Assembly (NCBI GenBank): GCA_910578985.1
Contig: CAJTSF010000047.1
Location: 1-7,595 of the forward strand
Direction: 5' to 3'
Source of the DNA: an uncultured Odoribacter sp.
Lineage (GTDB): Bacteria; Bacteroidota; Bacteroidia; Bacteroidales; Marinifilaceae
DNA length: 7,595 nucleotides
Shown: positions 1-5,363 of the stretch, piece by piece
Layout: each line of letters begins with the position of its first letter
How positions within the stretch are numbered: the stretch's first letter is position 1
Notes under the pieces: generated by a model
Seen by the model: only the letters and a program-made list of their open reading frames with translations
Databases searched by the model: none
Told to the model about the DNA's origin: nothing
Made by a program: the position numbers and the translations under genes

Positions 1-233
1 TGATTTCTTTATCTTCCGACTTGTCAAACTATACGCCTGAATTTTTAACATTCTCATCGATGCATTTTAACATATGCACCGTAATTTCGGATTGACCCAC
101 AATAAGAACGAAAATGAAGAAGCATAGCGGAAAAGAAGGGATGGGAAATTTATAAATTCTATATCGTCTTTTTAAATGCTTCAATATTGTTATCGGGAAG
201 ATTGTTTGGTTCTGTAAATATTGAATCTGGTAA

Positions 234-288
234 ATTGAAAGTTGGGCTATAATTCGGTTGTTTCCGATTTTATAGCTCAACTTTTAAT
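234..288. repeat. Long imperfect inverted repeat / hairpin
   Basis: The arms 234-252 and 270-288 can pair over 19 positions, with two G-T wobbles and no mismatch. Inside the loop a second short stem forms: TCGG at 254-257 with CCGA at 264-267 around a TTGTTT loop. The structure is followed on the plus strand by only a short T stretch (282-285), so it is a weak fit to an intrinsic terminator for a plus-strand gene lying left of the window. It could also be a structured RNA element or a protein-binding site. The pairing is seen directly; the role is unknown. Confidence 0.6.
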
Positions 289-347
289 GAATCAGTATTT
301 CCCTACGATGAAGGGGGGATATTCTTGATGTTTTCATGTCCGGATGA

Positions 348-384
348 TTTTATTGCAAAGCTAATAATTATATTTGCAATAAAA
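348..384. repeat. Perfect 12-bp inverted repeat
   Basis: TTTTATTGCAAA at 348-359 is repeated exactly in inverted orientation at 373-384, separated by 13 bases. On the minus strand this second stem-loop lies directly beyond the T tract of the tRNA terminator, so it may act as a back-up termination or 3'-end processing structure. A protein-binding site is the alternative. It shows no clear T tract of its own in either direction. Confidence 0.55.
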
Positions 385-423
385 GAAAAACGGCGTATTA
401 TCTTTGGAATAAAACGCCGTTTT
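382..423 (-). terminator. Intrinsic terminator of tRNA-Gln
   Basis: The arms 387-396 and 414-423 pair perfectly over 10 bp around a GGCG/CGCC core, with a 17-base loop. On the minus strand the stem is followed by a T-rich run (TTTTTCTTTT, complement of 381-390). It begins 8 bases after the 3' end of the tRNA gene, as expected for a monocistronic tRNA unit. On the plus strand only a few T residues close the stem, so it is mainly a minus-strand terminator. Confidence 0.8.
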
Positions 424-430
424 CGGAGTG

Positions 431-501
431 TTGTTCAACCAGGACTCGAACCTGGACAAACAGGACCAGAATCTGTTGTGCTGCCATTACACCATTGAAC
501 A
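431..501 (-). tRNA. tRNA-Gln (anticodon CUG)
   Basis: The minus strand folds into a complete 71-nt cloverleaf. The acceptor stem is TGTTCAA/TTGAACA with the U1-A72 pair typical of tRNA-Gln. The D stem has four pairs, one of them a U-G wobble. The anticodon loop is TTCTGGT with the anticodon CTG at 469-467, reading CAG codons. The variable loop has four bases. The T stem is CCAGG/CCTGG with a TTCGAGT loop, and the discriminator is A. The 3' CCA is not encoded (CAC follows), so it must be added after transcription. The closing pair of the anticodon stem is an A31-C39 mismatch. A separate tRNA-Gln(UUG) probably exists elsewhere in the genome. Confidence 0.95.
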
Positions 502-516
502 ATGTCGCCCTTTCGG

Positions 517-547
517 TTTGACGGCACAAAAGTAGTGATTAATTTTG
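517..547 (+). promoter_or_regulatory. Possible plus-strand promoter overlapping the tRNA promoter
   Basis: TTTG at 517-520, a 19-base spacer and TAATTTTG at 540-547 form a full match to the Bacteroides promoter consensus in the opposite direction. Transcription would begin near 553, run at once into the hairpin at 561-589, and if it continued would be antisense to the thioredoxin-fold gene. No plus-strand gene is seen downstream. A chance match in AT-rich DNA is possible. Confidence 0.3.
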
Positions 548-556
548 TACCTGCAA
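527..556 (-). promoter_or_regulatory. Bacteroides-type promoter of tRNA-Gln
   Basis: On the minus strand the -7 element TACTTTTG occupies 534-527 and a -33 TTG occupies 556-554, separated by 19 bases. This matches the known Bacteroides sigma-factor consensus (TTTG/TTG, about 19-21 bases, TAnnTTTG). Transcription would start near 521, giving a leader of about 20 bases before the tRNA. The -33 element lies only a few bases beyond the terminator stem of the upstream gene, inside its T tract. Confidence 0.65.
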
Positions 557-557
557 G

Positions 558-589
558 AAAAAGGGCAAACTTTTTTGCGGTTTGCCCTT
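558..589 (-). terminator. Intrinsic terminator of the ygiQ-TPR-thioredoxin gene run
   Basis: AAGGGCAAAC at 561-570 pairs perfectly with GTTTGCCCTT at 580-589 around a 9-base loop. On the minus strand the stem is followed by TTTCTT. It lies 37 bases after the stop codon of the thioredoxin-fold gene and marks the end of the three-gene minus-strand run. On the plus strand a T run (600-607) also lies about 10 bases past the stem, so weak action in that direction is possible. Confidence 0.8.
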
Positions 590-626
590 CGTTCTGTTGT
601 TTTTTTTATCGTTTTCTCGGCATGGG

Positions 627-2141
627 TTATGGGATGGTGACGCCCATTTCCTCGAATTTGCGTTTCATCATGTCCGCCATTTGTTCGATGTCCAGTTTTT
701 TGCCGATGATTTTCTTGTCCTTGTCGAGGAGGTAGAACATGGGCGTGGATTCGATGTGGTAGTAAACGCGGAAGTTGGTCTGGTTGTGGGGGTCCCAGCA
801 GTTGATGAAGTCGAAGAGGTCGTGGTCGGCGACGAATTTTTCCCATTTTTCCTTGTCGTTCTGGGTGTGGACGGCAAAGACTTTGAAGCCGTAAGGCTTG
901 AATTTGTCGAGGAGGTCTTTTTTGACCTGGGGAACCTGTTTTTTGCAGTGCCCGCAGTCGGATTCCCAGAACATGAGGAGGGTGAAGGGGGCGTCGGTTT
1001 CGTAGAGGCTGACCCAGTCGCCTTCCATGGTGGGGAGTTTGAGTTCCTGGGCTTTCATGCCGATGAGGTTGTATTGGGTGAGGATGACCTCGCGCTCGAT
1101 TTTCTCGAGGTTTTCTTTGTCAATCCAGTCCGCCTGGCCGCTGAGGTAGTAGCGTTTGGAGAGGTAGACGAAGGCGGCGTCCATGCCCATGATTTTGCTT
1201 TCGAGGGAGTAGTTGAAGCAGTAGCTGACGAGGTAGCGGAACATGGCTTTGCAGCCGCGGGCGCGCTCGATGAGATTGACGGATTCTTTGTAGACGGTGT
1301 CGGGGTGCATGAGAATCATGTTCTTGAAGTAGTCGTCGAGTTTGTTTTTGAAAATGGGGGTGCGGATGAGCATGCTGTCGCGGAAGTTGGTGTAGTCCCA
1401 GTAGTGGGCTTTGTTGTAGAAGTAGCCGCGTTTGCGTATTTCGAGGTCACGGTCTTTGGTGCCTTCGGGGACTTCCTTGGAGAAGTCGGGGATGTCGGGG
1501 GAGAGGGTGAAGTTGGCGAAGGTGGCAGTGGCGGAGCCGGGGTATTGGCGGCAGAGGTCGGCGATGTAGGCGCGCACTTCTTTGTCCGCTTGTTCGAACT
1601 GGTCGGTGTATTTTTTCCGGACGTCGGGATTGGTCTTGTCAGCTTCTTTTTCGAGAGCCTGGCTGATTTCACGGGTCTTGCGGTTTTGCTTGACCATAAA
1701 TTTCTGGAATTCGAGGAACGCCTGGTTTTCGGGAGAGCCTTCGATGCGGAGGTTTTCCATGACCTGGGCGGTATCGGTGCGGAGGGAGAAGTGCTGGTCG
1801 TTGCCGATGATGATGTCGAAATAGTTGCTGGGGGAGAAGAGGAGGAGATACATGCCCCGGGCGAGTTTCTTGTCGGGGTTGCGGAAGGCGCCGTTGCCGG
1901 AGGCGTCGAGGTGGGCGGTGTCTACGGCATAGACTTTGCCTTCGAGGTAGTTGGCGAGAATGAGGGGTTTGTTGGGCATTTTGGGAACGGAGACGCGGAT
2001 GTCGTATCCGGCGGGTTGAGGTTCTTCCCGGTGGATGGTCTGAGGAGTGGAGGACTGTTGTGTTTTTTTGCCGCTTTGTCCGTTGGCGCATCCGGTCTGC
2101 ATGAGGAGACCGCAGATGAAAAATAGAAATAATTGTTTCAT
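627..2141 (-). CDS. Exported thioredoxin-fold protein (DUF4369/DUF5106-like)
   Basis: This 504-residue protein is probably an envelope thiol-disulfide protein acting in the periplasm or anchored to a membrane. Residues 1-18 form a signal peptide (KQLFLFFICGLLMQTGC). Cys18 could be lipidated, but the -3 residue is Gln, so the lipobox is poor. Residues about 48-140 resemble the beta-rich DUF4369 domain often found before Bacteroidota thioredoxins. Residues about 190-360 resemble DUF5106. The C-terminal thioredoxin fold carries the redox motif CGHC at 396-399 after FWESD, and a cis-Pro motif STP at 465-467. The ATG is preceded by an A/T-rich stretch without a clear Shine-Dalgarno sequence. The gene lies 29 bases after the TPR gene and no promoter is visible between them, so co-transcription is likely. 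Domain names come from memory of the families. The thioredoxin fold is secure; the substrate is unknown. Confidence 0.9.
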   Translation of the reverse strand: MKQLFLFFICGLLMQTGCANGQSGKKTQQSSTPQTIHREEPQPAGYDIRVSVPKMPNKPLILANYLEGKVYAVDTAHLDASGNGAFRNPDKKLARGMYLLLFSPSNYFDIIIGNDQHFSLRTDTAQVMENLRIEGSPENQAFLEFQKFMVKQNRKTREISQALEKEADKTNPDVRKKYTDQFEQADKEVRAYIADLCRQYPGSATATFANFTLSPDIPDFSKEVPEGTKDRDLEIRKRGYFYNKAHYWDYTNFRDSMLIRTPIFKNKLDDYFKNMILMHPDTVYKESVNLIERARGCKAMFRYLVSYCFNYSLESKIMGMDAAFVYLSKRYYLSGQADWIDKENLEKIEREVILTQYNLIGMKAQELKLPTMEGDWVSLYETDAPFTLLMFWESDCGHCKKQVPQVKKDLLDKFKPYGFKVFAVHTQNDKEKWEKFVADHDLFDFINCWDPHNQTNFRVYYHIESTPMFYLLDKDKKIIGKKLDIEQMADMMKRKFEEMGVTIP

Positions 2142-2170
2142 GGTGAATTATTTGTATTTAATTCATGTGT

Positions 2171-2938
2171 TTAGTTACGAAAGTAATCGCGGATGACTTG
2201 GTCCGCTTGCCGATGTCCCAGACGGGAGGCGATTTCGAGGTCGGCGAGCGCCTCGCGGGGTTGTGAGAGGGCGATGCGTGCGACGCCGCGGTTGTAGTAG
2301 GCGCGGGCGCTGGAGGGGTCGATGCGGATGGCTTCGGAGTAGTCCTGGATGGCGTGCGAGAGGTCGCCGAGTTTTTGGAGGACAACGCCGCGGTTGTAGT
2401 AGAGGGCGCTGGAGTTGAGCCCGAATTCCTTGGCGGTGAGCACATCCATGGTGGTGTTGGCACCGAGGGTGAGGGCTTTGTTGTAGTCTTCCAGCGCGCC
2501 GCTGTAGTCTTGCATGCGGAAGCGGGCGATGCCGCGGTAGTGGTATGCCATGATGAAGTCGGGACGGAGTTTGACGGTCTCGGAGTAGTCCTGGATGGCT
2601 TGCGCGAAGTTACCGAGGTTTTCGTGGACGACGCCGCGGTTGAAGTAGGTGTCGGCGTGGTCGGGGAATATGGTGGCGAGGTAGTTGAAGTCGAGGAGCG
2701 CCTCTTTGTTGCGTCCGATGTTGGCATTTGCCACAGCCCGGTTGTAGTAGGCGGGGAAATAGGAGGGTTCTTCCCTAACGGCTTCGTTGAATTCGCTGAC
2801 CGCCATTTCGTATTGGCTTTCCTGCATGTACACGAGTCCCCGGTTGTTCGCCTGCCGGGATTTGAATTGGCAGGAGGATAACAGCAGGGGTAACAGCAGG
2901 AGCAGTATCCATTGTTTTGTCATGGGAATGTATTTCAT
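2171..2938 (-). CDS. TPR-repeat lipoprotein
   Basis: The protein (255 residues from this start) has a short signal peptide with a clean lipobox, LSSC, with Cys23 as the lipid-anchor residue. About six tetratricopeptide repeats follow (roughly 29-62, 63-96, 97-130, 131-160, 177-210, 211-244), recognisable by recurring YYNRG and A-x-x-DY patterns. A 16-residue linker breaks the series after repeat four. TPRs are protein-interaction scaffolds, so the likely role is envelope assembly or partner binding; no enzyme function is implied. The frame stays open to an ATG at 2995, one base after the ygiQ stop and with a GGGAG upstream. That start would add 19 residues before the signal peptide and lie upstream of a promoter match at 2971-3001, so I prefer 2938. 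An ATG at 2923 is also possible. The next gene encodes an exported thioredoxin-fold protein, which suggests a shared envelope process. Confidence 0.88.
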   Translation of the reverse strand: MKYIPMTKQWILLLLLPLLLSSCQFKSRQANNRGLVYMQESQYEMAVSEFNEAVREEPSYFPAYYNRAVANANIGRNKEALLDFNYLATIFPDHADTYFNRGVVHENLGNFAQAIQDYSETVKLRPDFIMAYHYRGIARFRMQDYSGALEDYNKALTLGANTTMDVLTAKEFGLNSSALYYNRGVVLQKLGDLSHAIQDYSEAIRIDPSSARAYYNRGVARIALSQPREALADLEIASRLGHRQADQVIRDYFRN

Positions 2939-2970
2939 ACGTTGCTTACGGGACAATTCCCGAATGGAGA

Positions 2971-3001
2971 CAAAATTATAAAATCGGAACGACATACTAA
3001 A
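2971..3001 (-). promoter_or_regulatory. Possible internal promoter for the TPR gene
   Basis: On the minus strand TAATTTTG at 2978-2971 matches the -7 consensus. TTTA at 3001-2998, 19 bases upstream, is a one-mismatch -33 element. The predicted start near 2966 lies downstream of the ATG at 2995 but upstream of the ATGs at 2938 and 2923. This supports the shorter form of the lipoprotein. It overlaps the end of ygiQ, so the TPR and thioredoxin genes may be transcribed both with ygiQ and on their own. Confidence 0.4.
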
Positions 3002-4841
3002 CTTTTCTCCCTTTTTTTTCGGTTTTGCCGTATAGTTTTGTGATGAGGTCGCTCCTTCCGATGCGTTTGAGGAGGGCGGTGATGGGTTCGCGTGCTTCGG
3101 GTTTGTACCAGAAGAAGAATAGGTTCTGGCGTTTTTTTTCTTTTTCGTCCTTGACGGTTTCGACGGGTTGGAGGGAGTAGGGGTGGTAGCCGGTGTAATA
3201 TATGGTGGTGGCGAGCGTCATGGGGGTGGGGGTGAAGTCCTGCACCTGTTCGAGTTTGAAGTCGAGGGCTTTGGTTTCAGCTGCGAGTTCCGCCATGTCT
3301 TCGGCGCGGCATCCGGGGTGGGAGGAGATGAAGTAGGGGATGATTTGCTGGTTGAGGTGGTGGCGGCGGTTGAGGTCGTCGAATTGTTGTTTGAGTGTTT
3401 TGAAGAGGTGGAAGGAGGGTTTGCGCATGAGTCGGAGGACGCGGTCGGAGACATGCTCGGGGGCGACTTTGAAGCGTCCGGAGGTGTGGCGGAGGATGAC
3501 GGTTTCGAGGTAGGCGCGGTTGCGGGCGTCGGTTTCCGGGTTGCCGCTCGGGTGAAGGCAGAGGTCGTAGCGTATGCCGGAGCCGATGAAACAGTGCTTG
3601 ATGCCGGGGATGCGGTGTGCGGCGGCATACAGGTCGAGGAGGGGGCCGTGGTCGGTGTCGAGGTTTTTGCAGACGGAGGGGTAGGCGCAGGACGCCCGTC
3701 GGCAGAGCCGGCAGAGGTTGAGGTCGCGTCCTTGCATGCGGTACATGTTGGCGGAGGGGCCGCCGAGGTCGGTGACGGTGCCCCGGAAGTCGGGCATTTC
3801 ACTGACGGTCCGCAGTTCCCGGAGGATGGATTCGGGCGAGCGGGAGACGATGAATTTGCCTTGGTGGGCGGAGATGGTGCAGAAGGCGCATCCTCCGAAG
3901 CAGCCGCGATGAAGGGTGACGGAGTGGCGTATCATGCGGTAGGCGGGGATTTCTTTGCCGCGGTAGCGCGGATGGGGCAGGCGTGTGAACGGGAGGGCGT
4001 AAACGGCATCGAGTTCGCGGGTGGTCATGGGGGGATAGGGGGGATTGACGATGACCTGCCCCTCGCCGACGGGTTGGATGAGGCGGGCGGCTTCCATGCG
4101 GTTGGATTCTTCCTCGATGCGGCGGAAGTTTTCGGCGTAGCTCCGTTTGTCGTGGAGGCATTGTTCATGGGAGTGGAGGGTGACGGTCTGCCATTTTTTG
4201 TTGCCTGCGACGGAGGCGTTCCGGGGGCGCAGGACAGCGGTCTGGGGGAGGTTGGTGAGGTTTTCGAAGGGGATTCCGCGGCGGAGCATGCGGCAGAGTT
4301 CTTCGAGGGGCTTCTCGCCCATGCCGTAGATGAGCATGTCGGCGCCGCTGCTTGCAAGGATGGAGGGGCAGGGGGTGTCCTGCCAGTAGTCGTAGTGGGT
4401 GAGCCTCCGCAGGGAGGCTTCGATGCCGCCGATGACGACGGGGGTGTCGGGAAAGAGTTGTTTGAGGATGCGGGTGTAAACCAGGGTGGGCATGTCCGGG
4501 CGGGCTCCCGCCCTGCCGTTGGGGGTGTAGGCGTCATCCGAACGGCGCCGGCGGGCGGCGGTGTAATGATTGACCATGGAGTCCATGACACCTGCCGAAA
4601 CGCCGAAAAAGAGGCGCGGGCGTCCCAGTTTCTTGAAGTCCCGGAGGTCATCCTGCCAATTGGGCTGGGGGACGATGGCGACCCGCAAGCCCTGGGCTTC
4701 GAGTACCCTGCCGATGACCGCCGCCCCGAAGGAGGGGTGGTCGATGTAGGCGTCGCCTGTGAAGAGGATGACGTCAAGGGCGTCCCAGCCCCGTTCCTGT
4801 ACCTCTTTGGCGGAGGTCGGCAACCATTGTTTTGTTTCCAT
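2997..4841 (-). CDS. ygiQ: YgiQ-family radical SAM protein
   Basis: This 614-residue cytoplasmic protein belongs to the YgiQ (UPF0313) family of radical S-adenosylmethionine enzymes, whose substrate is not known. The start MxTKQWLPTSxxE and the segments GDAYIDHPSFG, FFGVSAGVMDSMVNHYT and VIGGIEASLRR are hallmarks of the family. The radical SAM cluster motif is CFGGCAFC with Cys314, Cys318 and Cys321. A second cysteine group, Cys377, Cys380, Cys385 and Cys391 (CRLCRRASCAYPSVC), follows and might bind another cluster or zinc. The C-terminus is shorter than that of the roughly 740-residue E. coli protein, with only a small basic tail after the core. It is the first gene of the three-gene minus-strand run and is divergent from the Fur-family gene. 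Family assignment is secure. Confidence 0.95.
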   Translation of the reverse strand: METKQWLPTSAKEVQERGWDALDVILFTGDAYIDHPSFGAAVIGRVLEAQGLRVAIVPQPNWQDDLRDFKKLGRPRLFFGVSAGVMDSMVNHYTAARRRRSDDAYTPNGRAGARPDMPTLVYTRILKQLFPDTPVVIGGIEASLRRLTHYDYWQDTPCPSILASSGADMLIYGMGEKPLEELCRMLRRGIPFENLTNLPQTAVLRPRNASVAGNKKWQTVTLHSHEQCLHDKRSYAENFRRIEEESNRMEAARLIQPVGEGQVIVNPPYPPMTTRELDAVYALPFTRLPHPRYRGKEIPAYRMIRHSVTLHRGCFGGCAFCTISAHQGKFIVSRSPESILRELRTVSEMPDFRGTVTDLGGPSANMYRMQGRDLNLCRLCRRASCAYPSVCKNLDTDHGPLLDLYAAAHRIPGIKHCFIGSGIRYDLCLHPSGNPETDARNRAYLETVILRHTSGRFKVAPEHVSDRVLRLMRKPSFHLFKTLKQQFDDLNRRHHLNQQIIPYFISSHPGCRAEDMAELAAETKALDFKLEQVQDFTPTPMTLATTIYYTGYHPYSLQPVETVKDEKEKKRQNLFFFWYKPEAREPITALLKRIGRSDLITKLYGKTEKKGRKV

Positions 4842-4864
4842 ATTCCCGTTCGATAATTGACAGG

Positions 4865-4872
4865 CAAAGGTA
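4865..4872 (-). promoter_or_regulatory. Possible -7 element of ygiQ
   Basis: The minus strand reads TACCTTTG at 4872-4865, matching TAnnTTTG. The ATG of ygiQ lies about 24 bases downstream. No good -33 TTG is found 19-21 bases upstream, so this promoter may be weak or depend on an activator. It shares the 89-bp divergent intergenic region with the Fur-family promoter. Confidence 0.4.
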
Positions 4873-4893
4873 GGTACTTTTCCGGAATGATAT

Positions 4894-4901
4894 TATCTTT
4901 G
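4894..4901 (+). promoter_or_regulatory. Possible -7 element of the fur-like/rimO operon
   Basis: TATCTTTG matches the -7 consensus TAnnTTTG, 29 bases before the ATG of the Fur-family gene. The expected -33 position holds TAGG, a poor match. It lies 21 bases from the ygiQ -7 element on the other strand, so one bound regulator could affect both directions. I see no clear canonical Fur, Zur or PerR box by eye. Confidence 0.4.
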
Positions 4902-4930
4902 TCCCCGTATATATTTTAAAGAGTCGAGCG

Positions 4931-5356
4931 ATGAATGAGAATGTGACCGATTATGCCGGTGTGCTGAACCGCCATGGAATACGCCTGACAGCGGTGCGTC
5001 TGCTCGTGTTCCAGGCGATGGACCGTTTCGAGAATACGTTCAGCCTGGCGGACCTGACGGAGGCGTTGGACAGTGTGGACAAGTCCACGGTCTTCCGCAC
5101 GCTTACGCTGTTCGCGCAGCATCACCTGGTGCACGAGATTGAGGACGGCAGCGGCTCGACGAAGTATTGCCTGTGCCATAACGACCATGAGTGCCGGGTG
5201 GAGGAGTTGCATTGCCATTTTTATTGCGAGGGGTGCCATAAGACGTTTTGCCTGGAGCATACGCACATCCCGGTGGTGCGCTATCCGGAAGGGTTTGAGT
5301 TGCATAGGATAGATTATTTGTTGAAAGGGTTGTGTCCCGAGTGTCGGAAAATATAA
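4931..5356 (+). CDS. Fur-family transcriptional repressor
   Basis: This 141-residue protein is a Fur-superfamily metal- or peroxide-responsive DNA-binding regulator. The N-terminal winged helix covers about residues 8-78, with RLTAVRLLVFQAM and the recognition segment DKSTVFRTLTLFAQHHLVHEIEDGSG. The dimerisation/metal domain has a HCHFYC segment (His94, His96, Cys99) and two CxxC pairs, Cys99/Cys102 and Cys135/Cys138, which form the structural zinc site in this family. Extra cysteines and histidines (Cys80, Cys82, His83, His86, Cys88, Cys95) sit just before the usual metal loop, with a short insertion compared with E. coli Fur. I cannot tell whether it senses iron, zinc, manganese or peroxide, so I give no symbol. 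It lies seven bases upstream of rimO, almost certainly in one operon, and divergent from ygiQ. Autoregulation is typical of the family. Confidence 0.93.
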   Translation: MNENVTDYAGVLNRHGIRLTAVRLLVFQAMDRFENTFSLADLTEALDSVDKSTVFRTLTLFAQHHLVHEIEDGSGSTKYCLCHNDHECRVEELHCHFYCEGCHKTFCLEHTHIPVVRYPEGFELHRIDYLLKGLCPECRKI

Positions 5357-5363
5357 GGGTACC

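Larger units (their letters stand above)
1..386. other. AT-rich gene-free block beside tRNA-Gln
   Basis: No reading frame here has a credible start, codon pattern or recognisable product. The longest frame (minus, 29-280) would need a TTG start inside a hairpin and gives an 83-residue product resembling nothing I know. The block is visibly richer in A+T than everything from position 600 on. It holds two inverted repeats, listed separately. It lies on the 3' side of the tRNA gene. The left edge of the window cuts it, so a neighbouring gene to the left may own some of its signals. Confidence 0.6.

Noticed and set aside
29..280. Minus-strand 83-residue frame with a hydrophobic stretch
   Set aside because: It needs a TTG start within the 234-288 hairpin, has no promoter or ribosome-binding context, and its composition matches AT-rich non-coding DNA.
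582..2126. 514-residue plus-strand open frame opposite the thioredoxin-fold gene
   Set aside because: Its product is a low-complexity Val/Glu/Gly/Phe-rich string with no domain, while the minus strand encodes a clear signal peptide and CGHC thioredoxin fold. It is an antisense shadow caused by composition.
2281..2770. Regularly repeated short DNA motifs that look array-like
   Set aside because: They are in-frame codons for YYNRG and AIQDYSE of the TPR repeats, with no unique spacers, so this is not a CRISPR array.
2354..2881. Plus-strand frame opposite the TPR gene
   Set aside because: It mirrors the repeated TPR codons and has no independent signal; the minus strand has the lipobox and six TPRs.
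2939..2995. N-terminal extension of the TPR lipoprotein from the ATG at 2995
   Set aside because: It would put 19 extra residues before a normal lipoprotein signal peptide and lies upstream of the promoter match. It is kept as an alternative because a GGGAG precedes it and it abuts the ygiQ stop.
3168..4856. 562-residue plus-strand open frame opposite ygiQ
   Set aside because: Same reason: Gly/Val/Glu-rich without recognisable motifs, lying opposite an unmistakable YgiQ protein.
4873..4905. Possible Fur box near TGATATTATC
   Set aside because: Only a partial, imperfect dyad is visible; it does not match the canonical 19-bp Fur site or a PerR/Zur box well enough to call.
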